NCBI GenBank assembly: GCA_004322135.1
Contig: SCSG01000028.1
Span: 35,450-99,449 of the forward strand
Origin: Burkholderiaceae bacterium
GTDB taxonomy: Bacteria; Pseudomonadota; Gammaproteobacteria; Burkholderiales; Burkholderiaceae_B
Reading direction: 5' to 3'
Length of the DNA: 64,000 nucleotides
In this document: positions 38,996 to 47,365 of the stretch, piece by piece
How positions within the stretch are numbered: position 1 is the stretch's first letter
Layout: each line of letters begins with the position of its first letter
Notes under the pieces: generated by a model
What the model saw: the letters and a program-made list of their open reading frames with translations, nothing else
Database searches by the model: none
Told to the model about the DNA's origin: nothing
Program-made: the position numbers and the translations under genes

Positions 38996-40603
38996 TTACG
39001 CGACATCCACCTCGATCAGCACAGGCTTGGTATTTGCCAACCCCTTGCGCAGCGCACTTCGCAACTGCGCAGCGGTGCTGACCGTTACCGCATCGCAGCC
39101 CTGACCACGTGCCAGGGACACGAAATCCATGCCAGGCAGGTCAGTTCCCTGAAGCTCATCACCCTGCACAAAGCCATATACCGACGCGAAATCCTTTAGC
39201 GTTGCATAGCGGCGATTCTTAAGAATCACGTACATGATCGGCAGATTCAGCTGCACGGCGCTCCAAAGGCCTTGAATAGAGTACATGGCCGCCCCGTCTC
39301 CCAGTACACCAATGACCTTCTTGCCAGGTTTCCCCAAAGCCACCCCCACCGCCGCCGGCAAACCAAAGCCCAGGCCGCCACTGCACATTGTGTAAAACGT
39401 GTCGGGTTCGAAAAAAGGCAAGTAGCGCTGCATGATCGGCCGCGCACTGGTAGCCTCCTCGACCACGATGGAATCGCGCGGACGCAGCTCGGCGAGAGTC
39501 TGCAGCACATACGCGATGGACATGGGCTTTGTCGGTTTCAGGCGTGGCGCCGCAACGCGTGGCGAGGGCGGAGCACGGCGCGGACGCGCGCGCCGCGCCA
39601 GCAGATCTTCGATACCTAGCCGCACACTGCCCACCGCGGCGATTCCCGTCGGAGCCCAGGCAACAACATCCGGATCTTCGGAAATCTGCGCAAGGCGGCA
39701 CCCCTGTGGCAAATGCGGTCCGACGCCATCCACATGGTACGTGAACGCCGGTGCGCCCAAAGCGAACACCAGGTCACGGCCATCCAGCAACTGAACGATG
39801 CTCTCGCGCGCGGCCGGAAGAAACCCGGCAAACAAAGGATGATCTTCGGGAAAGCCGCAGCGTCCCGTCATCGGCGCTACCCAGACCGCAGCATTATGTC
39901 GCTCGGCAAGCGCCACCACCTGATCCCAGGCCTGATCCCGATCGACGGCCGTGCCAATCACGAAAGCGGGTCGCCGCGATTTGTCCAGCATATCGCCCAT
40001 CTCGTTGATCAGGGCGGGTTCGGGACGAATCATTGTGCTGACGTGACGCGCATGAACCGGTTCGCAGGAACGCGCCCAATCATCGGCCGGCACCGACACC
40101 AGGACCGGCCCGCGCGGCGCCTGCATCGCAATGTAGTACGCGCGCGCAATGGCCTGCGGCACGTCTTCGGCGCGGGCGGGCTCAATGCTCCACTTCACGT
40201 AAGGCTGAGGCAGTTCTGTGGCCCGGCTGGAAAACAGGAACGGGTCGAACGGCAGGATCGCCCGCGATTGTTGTCCGGCCGTGATGACAAGCGGCGTACA
40301 GTTCTTGTACGCCGTGAAGATGCTGCCCATGGCATGGCCCACCCCCACCGCGGAATGCAGGTTGATGAACGCCGCATTGCGGGTAGCCTGAGCGTAGCCA
40401 TCGGCCATTGCCACCACCAGTGATTCCTGAAGGCCCAGGACATACCGGAAATCCGTCGGATAATCCAGAAACAGACTAAGTTCGGTCGAGCCCGGATTAC
40501 CGAACACGGTTGTCATGCCAAATTCGCGTAATAGATCCATGACCGCATCACGCACGGTCTTCGTCGTGACAGGCTGTCCGGATTTGTGCTTAGTCAATGC
40601 CAT
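38996..40603 (-). CDS. benzoylformate decarboxylase-like ThDP enzyme
   Basis: Thiamine-diphosphate 2-oxo acid decarboxylase of 535 residues. Residues equivalent to the four catalytic positions of Pseudomonas benzoylformate decarboxylase appear to be present: Ser in NPGSTEL, Glu in LGLQESLV, His in NLHSAVGVGHA and His in FTYHVDG. The cofactor motif GDG...N runs from VLGDGAAMYS to ILKNRRYA. It would turn an aryl-glyoxylate into an aldehyde. A GAGGGAG site precedes the ATG. It is separated from the itaconate-like genes by 237 bp and may have its own promoter. The substrate is not proven. Confidence 0.82.
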   Translation of the reverse strand: MALTKHKSGQPVTTKTVRDAVMDLLREFGMTTVFGNPGSTELSLFLDYPTDFRYVLGLQESLVVAMADGYAQATRNAAFINLHSAVGVGHAMGSIFTAYKNCTPLVITAGQQSRAILPFDPFLFSSRATELPQPYVKWSIEPARAEDVPQAIARAYYIAMQAPRGPVLVSVPADDWARSCEPVHARHVSTMIRPEPALINEMGDMLDKSRRPAFVIGTAVDRDQAWDQVVALAERHNAAVWVAPMTGRCGFPEDHPLFAGFLPAARESIVQLLDGRDLVFALGAPAFTYHVDGVGPHLPQGCRLAQISEDPDVVAWAPTGIAAVGSVRLGIEDLLARRARPRRAPPSPRVAAPRLKPTKPMSIAYVLQTLAELRPRDSIVVEEATSARPIMQRYLPFFEPDTFYTMCSGGLGFGLPAAVGVALGKPGKKVIGVLGDGAAMYSIQGLWSAVQLNLPIMYVILKNRRYATLKDFASVYGFVQGDELQGTDLPGMDFVSLARGQGCDAVTVSTAAQLRSALRKGLANTKPVLIEVDVA

Positions 40604-40800
40604 GCTAGCTCCCTCATTTCTCCAAAGGCAGTAAATTATTGCACGGACTGTGAATCATTAACGAATTCGTCCACTATGGTCCGTCTTTTCAGGCGACGCG
40701 CTGAAGCTCCAAGGTATATCACGCTCGTTCGTCAGCCGAACCGATAATCCCCACACTCGCGATATGAATTTCGGCTAGCCACAAGATGGGTTTTGTCCGT

Positions 40801-40812
40801 ATATTCGAATAT
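40801..40812. promoter_or_regulatory. 12-bp palindrome between lyase and decarboxylase genes
   Basis: ATATTCGAATAT is a perfect palindrome in the 237-bp gap upstream of the decarboxylase gene, about 200 bp from its start. It may be an operator. The remaining gap shows no clear terminator or gene. Confidence 0.25.
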
Positions 40813-40840
40813 GGTGCCCATCCATCAATCACTGGAGCTC

Positions 40841-41692
40841 CTATTTTTTAGCGTTCGCTAAAATGGCCTCGGCCTCTCGGATTACTGGCAAATCGACCAT
40901 ACGACCATCAAGGCTGAAGACCCCACCACCACGCTTCGCGACCTCGGCCAGCACACGCTGAGCCCATTTTTGCTCCGCCGGAGTAGCGCCGAAAGCGTCG
41001 TTCACGCTGGCCACCTGACGCGGATGAATACAAAGTTTGCCGCCAAAGCCGAAGGCTCGGGCCCGCCGCGCGTCGATAGCCAGTTGTTCAATATTGCCAG
41101 TTTCAACAGTTACGCCGTCAATAGGCGCGCGCAGCCCCGCACGATGCGATGCCGCCACGAGGGTGCTGCGGGCAAGGGCCAGTTCGGGCTCTCCGGGCGA
41201 AGCATGAATACCCAAATCGAGCTGGAAGTCCAGATGGCCAAAAGCCAGGCGGCTCACCTGGGGCTCTTTAGCCAGGGCATCAGCAGCATCCAGCCCAGCT
41301 AAGGACTCAATCAGAGCCACGATACGCGCCAAAGGACCCAGCTTCTCTGCCACATTGTGCAACGCGCCAACATCCTCGGACTTGGGCAACATTACAGCCA
41401 CGCCCAGGTCTGTCCAACCGCGCAGCATCTCGATGTCGGCGTTGTGCCAAGACGTGCCGACAGCGTTTACGCGCACCATCGTGCACGCCTGTTGCGCCGG
41501 GGCCAACTCTGACAGGAACTGTGCGAGCAGGGTGCGGGCGTTGTCCTTGCTGCCTTCGGCCACTGCATCCTCCAGGTCAATGATAATGCAGTCGGCACCA
41601 GAATTAAGCGCCTTGGGAAAGCGCTCAAGCTTCGTGGCTGGTAAGAACAACAGGCTACGAGCACCGGGCATGGTCGATTGTGATGCCTGCAT
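40841..41692 (-). CDS. CitE-type CoA-ester lyase, probable (S)-citramalyl-CoA lyase
   Basis: HpcH/HpaI-CitE superfamily lyase of 283 residues that splits a 3-hydroxyacyl-CoA dicarboxylate to acetyl-CoA and a 2-oxo acid. Active-site segments are PATKLERFPKAL, CIIIDLEDAVAEG, VRVNAVGT (substrate Arg), VALIESLAG (metal Glu) and FGHLDFQLDLG (metal Asp). Next to a CaiB transferase and MaoC-type hydratase it fits citramalyl-CoA lyase (Ccl) of itaconate breakdown. GAGGGAG precedes the ATG, which lies three bases after the transferase stop. Malyl- or methylmalyl-type substrates remain possible. Confidence 0.75.
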   Translation of the reverse strand: MQASQSTMPGARSLLFLPATKLERFPKALNSGADCIIIDLEDAVAEGSKDNARTLLAQFLSELAPAQQACTMVRVNAVGTSWHNADIEMLRGWTDLGVAVMLPKSEDVGALHNVAEKLGPLARIVALIESLAGLDAADALAKEPQVSRLAFGHLDFQLDLGIHASPGEPELALARSTLVAASHRAGLRAPIDGVTVETGNIEQLAIDARRARAFGFGGKLCIHPRQVASVNDAFGATPAEQKWAQRVLAEVAKRGGGVFSLDGRMVDLPVIREAEAILANAKK

Positions 41693-41695
41693 GAT

Positions 41696-42892
41696 TCAGA
41701 TCACTCCCTCAGCTCGCAACGCGTCAACAGCGGCCTCACTATGCCCAAGTTCGCGCAGAATAGCCGTGCTGTGCTCACCCAGGCCCGGCACGGCGTCCAT
41801 GCGGTATTCAAAGGTGTTGACGGTGGCGGGCGGCAATAACGCCTTTAGTTCTCCAGCGGGCGAGCCGACCGTGTGGAAACGTTGACGCGCGTGCAGTTGA
41901 GGATGCGCCCACAAATCGCCCACCTGGTTGACCCTGGCGTTGGCGATCGACGCATCATCAAGGCGAGCAACCACTTCCTGTACCGTCAAGTCCGCGAAAG
42001 CTTCAACGATTATTTCGTGCAATGCCGGCCGATTCTCCAGACGGTGCACATTGGTGTCAAAGCGCAGGTCAGCCGTCAGTTCAGGGCGGCACAGTATCTT
42101 GTCGCAGAACAACTTCCACTCTCTCTCGTTTTGCAGCCCGAGCATCACCACGTTACCGTCGCCAATCCCAAATGGACCATAGGGACAAATGGTGGCGTGC
42201 GCGGCACCATTGCGAGCTGGCGGAGACTGACCATCATAGGCGTAATACATCGGAAAACCCATCCACTCTGCAAGCGCCTCCAGCATGGACACCTCGACGT
42301 GCGAACCCTCGCCCGTCTGCTGGCGCTTTATCAGGGCACTCAACACACCACTATATGCATACATGCCGGCAGCGATGTCGGCGATGGAGATGCCCGCCTT
42401 ACTGGGCTCGTCGGGTGTGCCGGTAACAGACAAGAAGGCTGCTTCGCTTTGGATCAGAAGGTCGTAAGCCTTCTTGTTGTGGTATGGGCCGTCAGAGCCA
42501 TAGCCCGAAATATCGCAGACGACAAGGCGTGGGTGCGTGGTGTGCAGCGCCTCAAACGACAGGCCCATGCGAGTCGCCGCGCCAGGGGCAAGATTCTGCA
42601 CCAGCACGTCGGCCCGGGCGATCAGTTCGCCCAGGATCTGTAGTGCTTGTGACTGTTTCAGATCCAGAGTCAAGCTCTCCTTGGAGCGGTTGGTCCAAAC
42701 AAAATGCGACGCCAGCCCGCGCGTGCGGCCGTCATAAGCGCGCGCAAAGTCGCCAATTCCCGGGCGTTCGATCTTGATGACGCGCGCACCCAGGTCGGCC
42801 AGTTGACGCGTGCAGAACGGTGCAGCAATCGCGTGCTCCAATGTGATGATAGTGATGCCGCTTAGCGGACCTTTGCGACTCGGTGCTTGCAT
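41696..42892 (-). CDS. CaiB/BaiF family CoA-transferase, probable itaconate CoA-transferase
   Basis: Class III CoA-transferase of 398 residues, which moves CoA between carboxylates through an aspartyl-CoA intermediate. Family features are ITIITLEHAIAAPFCTRQLADLGA (seen as LEHAIAAPFCTRQL), KIERPGIGDFAR, FVWTNRSKESLTLDLK, and the catalytic Asp in VVCDISGYGSDGP. Gene order with a hydratase and CitE-type lyase supports succinyl-CoA:itaconate CoA-transferase (Ict), by analogy to the Pseudomonas aeruginosa set. Another C4-C5 dicarboxylate is possible. Confidence 0.78.
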   Translation of the reverse strand: MQAPSRKGPLSGITIITLEHAIAAPFCTRQLADLGARVIKIERPGIGDFARAYDGRTRGLASHFVWTNRSKESLTLDLKQSQALQILGELIARADVLVQNLAPGAATRMGLSFEALHTTHPRLVVCDISGYGSDGPYHNKKAYDLLIQSEAAFLSVTGTPDEPSKAGISIADIAAGMYAYSGVLSALIKRQQTGEGSHVEVSMLEALAEWMGFPMYYAYDGQSPPARNGAAHATICPYGPFGIGDGNVVMLGLQNEREWKLFCDKILCRPELTADLRFDTNVHRLENRPALHEIIVEAFADLTVQEVVARLDDASIANARVNQVGDLWAHPQLHARQRFHTVGSPAGELKALLPPATVNTFEYRMDAVPGLGEHSTAILRELGHSEAAVDALRAEGVI

Positions 42893-42915
42893 GACTTATC
42901 CTGTAACGCCTGACG

Positions 42916-43767
42916 TTAATCGATCTCAGCGCTAGCCTGCATGGCGAGTTCACCTCGGGGCCCACGCGCCCACAGAAGCGCCTTACGGCTTTCCAGCCGC
43001 CCCGCCACAGTGAACGGCGCTGTGTCGAACAGGGGGCTGACGGCCCTGAATTCAAAGCTGCGTATCTGGTCGTCCGGATGGGCGCGGCGCAGTTCTTCCA
43101 ACAGCAGCGTGGCGATCAGCGGACCGTGAACCACCAGGCCGGGATAGCCCTCATCTTGCATGGCGTACGGGCGATCATAGTGGATGCGATGGCTGTTGAA
43201 AGTAAGCGCCGAATAACGCATCAGCAAAATGGGGTCAGGCGAGACCACACGCGAAAACTGCTCGTCGGCCGGTGCCACTATAGGCGCACGCGTATGCGCC
43301 CCCGGTGACGGAACGTCGCGGTAGACAATATCCTGTTCTTCACGAATGGCAACACCGTGCGCGTCGGAGACCTCGTGCTGCACGGTTATGAACACCAGCT
43401 GCCCACTGCGCCCCGATTTACTTTGGATGCTTGCAATGACGGACGTGCGTCGCACCTGTGCACCGACAGCCACCGGTCGCAGAAACTCAAGCCGCCCACC
43501 GGCCCACATACGTCGCGGTAGCGTGACGGGAGGCAGAAACCGGCCGCGCTTGGGATGGCCATCCGGACCAATGTCAGACTGACGCGCCGCAGGCAGAAAG
43601 TACAGCCAATGCCACAGTGGCGGCAGACGGGCCAGCGGCAGTGAGTACGCGTCGTCAATATCCAGCGTCGCCTGCATGAGGCGGATCGGCGCCGGGGCGA
43701 CCAAGTCTACGCTCTCATTGGTACGGCCCAACCAAGCGTCAAAACATTCAGGACTTTCGGAGCTCAT
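42916..43767 (-). CDS. MaoC/HTD2-like hydratase, probable itaconyl-CoA hydratase
   Basis: Double hot-dog hydratase of 283 residues. The N-terminal half is the FAS1-like dehydratase domain (LPPLWHWLYFLPAA, RRMWAGGRLEFLRPV). The C-terminal half carries the MaoC active-site stretch YSALTFNSHRIHYDRPYA, followed by GLVVHGPLIATLL. Length and arrangement match itaconyl-CoA hydratase (Ich) and are shorter than mesaconyl-C4-CoA hydratases. It follows the acyl-CoA dehydrogenase by 26 bp and precedes the CoA-transferase. Confidence 0.75.
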   Translation of the reverse strand: MSSESPECFDAWLGRTNESVDLVAPAPIRLMQATLDIDDAYSLPLARLPPLWHWLYFLPAARQSDIGPDGHPKRGRFLPPVTLPRRMWAGGRLEFLRPVAVGAQVRRTSVIASIQSKSGRSGQLVFITVQHEVSDAHGVAIREEQDIVYRDVPSPGAHTRAPIVAPADEQFSRVVSPDPILLMRYSALTFNSHRIHYDRPYAMQDEGYPGLVVHGPLIATLLLEELRRAHPDDQIRSFEFRAVSPLFDTAPFTVAGRLESRKALLWARGPRGELAMQASAEID

Positions 43768-43793
43768 ACGCGTTGTACTTCATATTCATGAAA

Positions 43794-44960
43794 TCAGTAG
43801 GAACGCGGAAGTTTCAGCACATGTTCAGCCACATACCCTAGTATCATGTTGGTGGAGATGGGTGCCACTTGGTAGAGACGTGTTTCCCGGAACTTGCGCT
43901 CCACATCATATTCGCAGGCGAAACCGAAGCCGCCAAATGTCTGCAGGCAAGCATTGGCAGCCTCCCAGCTTACCTTGGCAGCAAGATACTTCGCCATATT
44001 GGCTTCCACGCCAGAGTCCTCGCGCGCGTCGATCTTCGCGCAGGCGTGCCAGCGCATCAGATTGGCGGCTTCCAGCTCGATGAAGACTTCGGCCAGCGGA
44101 AACTGGATGCCCTGATTCTGTCCGATAGGGCGACCAAATACCTTACGTTCGCCAGCATAGTTTCGAGCTTTTTCCAGGAACCAGTAGCCGTCGCCGATAC
44201 ACTCGGCAGCAATCAGCGTACGCTCGGCATTCAGGCCTTCGAAGATCACCTTCAAGCCCTTGCCTTCCGTGCCCAGCAACGCCTCCTCTGGCAGCTCCAG
44301 GTTGTCAAAGAACAATTCGTTGGTCTCGTGGTTGACCATGTTCCGGATGGGTCGCACGGTCAAGCCTTTGCCGATGGCCTTGTCCAGTTCAACGATGAAA
44401 CATGATAGGCCATCGCTCTTCCTTTGTACCTGGTCCAACGGTGTGGTACGCGCCAGTAAAATCAGCAGGTCGCTGTGCTGCACTCGCGAGATCCAGACCT
44501 TTTGGCCGTTGATGACCCAACGGCCATCCTTTTTGACGGCGACAGTTTTTAGCCTGGTCGTGTCACTGCCCGTGCTGGGTTCCGTCACGCCCATGGATTG
44601 CACGCGTAGCTCACCCGTGGCAATACGCGGCAAATAGCGCTGCTTCTGCGCGTCGGTACCACTAAACACAATCGTGTTCATCACGTACATCTGCCCGTGA
44701 CAAGCTCCTGAATTACCACCGCTCCGGTTGATTTCCTCCATGATGACCGAGGCTTCAGCCATCGACAGGCCTGGCCCACCATATTCTTGCGGGATCAGCG
44801 CTGCCAACCAGCCCGCCTTAGTCAGCGCGTCGACGAACTCTTCCGGGTACCCGCGCTTTTCGTCGATCTGACGGTGATATTCGGGGGGAAACTGGTTGCA
44901 GAGGTTATGCACAGCATCGCGGATTTCCTGGTAATTGCCGGGCGAGGAGAATGCGCTCAT
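43794..44960 (-). CDS. acyl-CoA dehydrogenase
   Basis: FAD-dependent acyl-CoA dehydrogenase, 388 residues. Flavin and substrate segments are visible: SMGVTEPSTGSDTTRLKT, INGQKVWISR, and the C-terminal LQTFGGFGFACEYDVERKFRETRLYQVAPIST, seen as FGGFGFACEYDVERK. The catalytic base could not be placed with confidence. A dehydrogenase of this type also accompanies the itaconate genes in P. aeruginosa, where its role is not settled. It is separated from the upstream binding-protein gene by a stable hairpin. Confidence 0.85.
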   Translation of the reverse strand: MSAFSSPGNYQEIRDAVHNLCNQFPPEYHRQIDEKRGYPEEFVDALTKAGWLAALIPQEYGGPGLSMAEASVIMEEINRSGGNSGACHGQMYVMNTIVFSGTDAQKQRYLPRIATGELRVQSMGVTEPSTGSDTTRLKTVAVKKDGRWVINGQKVWISRVQHSDLLILLARTTPLDQVQRKSDGLSCFIVELDKAIGKGLTVRPIRNMVNHETNELFFDNLELPEEALLGTEGKGLKVIFEGLNAERTLIAAECIGDGYWFLEKARNYAGERKVFGRPIGQNQGIQFPLAEVFIELEAANLMRWHACAKIDAREDSGVEANMAKYLAAKVSWEAANACLQTFGGFGFACEYDVERKFRETRLYQVAPISTNMILGYVAEHVLKLPRSY

Positions 44961-45010
44961 GTGTGAAACCTCTAAGGTGATTGCCGTTACTCATACTAAT
45001 CAATAATCAC

Positions 45011-45048
45011 GCGCAAGGCAGGCCATGGAACAGTAGCCTGCCCTGCGC
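45011..45048 (-). promoter_or_regulatory. intercistronic stem-loop
   Basis: Arms of 13 nt (45011-45023 and 45036-45048) pair at 12 positions around a 12-base loop. It lies just after the stop of the binding-protein gene and before the acyl-CoA dehydrogenase gene. No U-run follows on the minus strand, so it fits an RNA-stabilising or attenuating hairpin better than a full terminator. Confidence 0.6.
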
Positions 45049-45053
45049 CACCA

Positions 45054-46223
45054 TTAGAAGCGGGTGCAAGTGTCCGGGCCGACAGCCACCTTCCCGTCGA
45101 TCTTCCCGATGATCTTGAATTTCCCATCAACGACCTGCACGGCATACATCTCCTGGATAGCCTGATGGTCCCCCGCGCGCATTTGCTTCACACCCTCGGG
45201 CGTATCCCACTTAAGGCCTTCCATAGCGGCCCGCACCTTTGCCGTATCAGTGGAACCGGCTTTTTCGACTGCCGCTTTGTAAAAGTAAACAACACCATAC
45301 GAATCCGTCGCGTAGAGACCCGGCTCCTCATTGAACGCTGCCCTGAACGCCGCGACAAACTTCTTGTTCTCTGGCACATTGAGTTCCGGAGAATAGGCCG
45401 CTGCGGTAATGAAACCGTTTGCAGCAGCGCCAAGTGCACCGATGTTCTGAGGCGTAACGACTCCGGCGGCACCGATAAGTGTAAGACCTTTCGAGACCCC
45501 GTAACTGCTCATTTGCGTCAGCAAACGAACTGTGTCGTTCCCTGCAACCGAGGTGTATAGCACGTTCGGATGGGCGCTACGTATTTGTCCAAAAAACGGC
45601 GTGTAGTCTTTGGTCCCCAAGGGAGCGAACAGCTGACCGACAGTGGTAGCTCCCCTTTGTTCAGCCATGCCACGAAACGACGCGACAGTGCTGCGCCCCA
45701 TTTCATAATCCGGCCCCAGGTAAAAAATGCGTGCCTTAGGTTTCTCGCGGGTCAACCATTCTGCAAGCGTTGCCGATTGCATCCCTGCATTTGCGTTAAC
45801 TCTGAATACATTCGGCGAACACTGCTTTCCTGTGATCGCGTTGGCAAATGACACAGTCGTCGCAATCAAACGGTTGTTTCGCTCTGCAGTCTGGCCTACA
45901 GCAAGCGTCGCACCCGAATTCACAGTTCCGGTCAGGAAATCCACTTTGCCAACCTGAAACAGCTTCTCTGCCTTCTGTACTGCGGCAGGTGGATTGGCCT
46001 CTCCATCCTCAATCAGCAATTCTATTTTGCGCCCAGCGATACCTCCCGCTGCGTTGATCTCTTTCGTAGCCAACTCAATGCCGTGTTTCACCTGATTTCC
46101 GATTGGGGCATACGTGCCCGAAAGCGGTGTCACGACGCCGATCTTTATAGGTTCACTGGCATTTGCACCCACAGCCAGGCCAGCAAGCAACATCAGAAAT
46201 AAGCCATTCAACATGTTTTTCAT
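45054..46223 (-). CDS. ABC substrate-binding protein, branched-chain amino acid (LivJ) type
   Basis: Periplasmic type-1 binding protein of 389 residues. The signal peptide (MKNMLNGLFLMLLAGLAVGANA) is followed by IKIGVVTPLSGTYAPIGNQ, typical of HAAT-family proteins that bind branched-chain amino acids, aromatic acids or amides. AAGGGG precedes the ATG. No LivHMGF membrane or ATPase genes are in the window, so it is an orphan component. Its place at the head of the catabolic unit suggests it binds that pathway's substrate. Confidence 0.85.
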   Translation of the reverse strand: MKNMLNGLFLMLLAGLAVGANASEPIKIGVVTPLSGTYAPIGNQVKHGIELATKEINAAGGIAGRKIELLIEDGEANPPAAVQKAEKLFQVGKVDFLTGTVNSGATLAVGQTAERNNRLIATTVSFANAITGKQCSPNVFRVNANAGMQSATLAEWLTREKPKARIFYLGPDYEMGRSTVASFRGMAEQRGATTVGQLFAPLGTKDYTPFFGQIRSAHPNVLYTSVAGNDTVRLLTQMSSYGVSKGLTLIGAAGVVTPQNIGALGAAANGFITAAAYSPELNVPENKKFVAAFRAAFNEEPGLYATDSYGVVYFYKAAVEKAGSTDTAKVRAAMEGLKWDTPEGVKQMRAGDHQAIQEMYAVQVVDGKFKIIGKIDGKVAVGPDTCTRF

Positions 46224-46538
46224 TCTCGTGCCCCTTCCGTCTCAGAGTGGTTTCGTATATCAATACGAATCGGGATGCTGATTCATGCTAAAAGTAAACA
46301 TTCCCTAAGTAAAATAACAATTTTTTACGTTGCCGATTACTTCTCGCGATAGCTGCCGACCCCCGCACGTCGTGTATCTTTCTTCTCAATACCGTCCCGG
46401 GATCAGTCAGCAATCACAGAGCGATCTGACCGCCGGGCTTCGCGCCAACCACGGTCGCAGCCGGGACCAAAAGTTCTGGGTAACTGAAAGCGCAAACCAC
46501 CGTACAGGCAAGTTGACGCGCCACGGACCCTGAACCAG
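46224..46538. other. intergenic region between two catabolic operons
   Basis: A 315-bp gap on the minus-strand side. The part near the binding-protein gene is AT-rich and holds a weak promoter-like TTGTTA (46315-46320, minus strand) with a poor -10. The remainder shows no gene, terminator or repeat I can support. Confidence 0.5.
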
Positions 46539-47351
46539 TCAGTTGCCGCGATACTTCGCCTTGCGTTTCTCAAAAAAAGCCTGCGCACCCTCCTTGTAGT
46601 CGTACGAGTCGCGTAGTTTCTCGTACGCGTGACCTTCGATATCGAAACTGGCTTCGAGGCTCGCGTTCTCGCCCTGATTCAGAACCCGTTTGAGCGTTGA
46701 GAGCGCCAGCGGTGAAAGGGCGTTGAGCTTTGCTGCGTAGCTCTCGATCTCCTTGTCCATGGCAGCGGAATCCTCGACAACGCCAGTAAGAAGCCCCCAT
46801 GCGTGCGCCTCTGGCGCGGGGATTCGGCGGCCCATCAGAACCATGTCCTTGGCTCGTGTGACACCGACCATGCGAAGCACGCGTTGGCTTCCACCCGAAC
46901 CCGGAATCTGACCAATCGTAATCTCGGGCAATGCGATCAGGGTCTCTTTGGTGGCGAGCCGAAAATCACAAGCAAGGGCGAGCTCGCAACCGATGCCGAA
47001 TGCATATTTCTCGAGTGCGGCAATCACCGGTTTGGTGCAGCGCTCTGGAGCGGCAATGTTCCAGGCCAGATTCGACATCCCATCGCGCGGCACGTCGAAG
47101 AAGCCACGTATGTCGCCGCCCGAAGTGTATACACCATTCGCGCCTCGAATCACGACGACGCCGATCGCCGGATCACGATCCATCTCTTCGATAATCGCGC
47201 GGATCTGCGTTCGTGCCGTGTACGAAACGATATTCAGTGGCGGACGATCAAGATACAGATAGCCAATCCGTTTGGCTTCATCGACCTCAACGCGCAATCC
47301 GTCGAGCTTCTCGAGATCTGCACCACGCCGCGCTGCGTATTTATTTGTCAT
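46539..47351 (-). CDS. enoyl-CoA hydratase/hydrolase of the crotonase family
   Basis: Crotonase-fold protein of 270 residues. Both general acid/base glutamates seem present (GIGCELALACD and ALPEITIGQIPGSGGSQR). The N-terminus (MTNKYAARRGADLEKLDGLR) is longer than usual. It is the last gene of the coupled operon, 14 bp after the acyl-CoA ligase. Together with the ligase and molybdenum hydroxylase it recalls the HmfE step of furoate breakdown, where a crotonase-like enzyme finishes ring opening. That role is inference. Confidence 0.8.
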   Translation of the reverse strand: MTNKYAARRGADLEKLDGLRVEVDEAKRIGYLYLDRPPLNIVSYTARTQIRAIIEEMDRDPAIGVVVIRGANGVYTSGGDIRGFFDVPRDGMSNLAWNIAAPERCTKPVIAALEKYAFGIGCELALACDFRLATKETLIALPEITIGQIPGSGGSQRVLRMVGVTRAKDMVLMGRRIPAPEAHAWGLLTGVVEDSAAMDKEIESYAAKLNALSPLALSTLKRVLNQGENASLEASFDIEGHAYEKLRDSYDYKEGAQAFFEKRKAKYRGN

Positions 47352-47365
47352 GAATCGCTCCTTCC

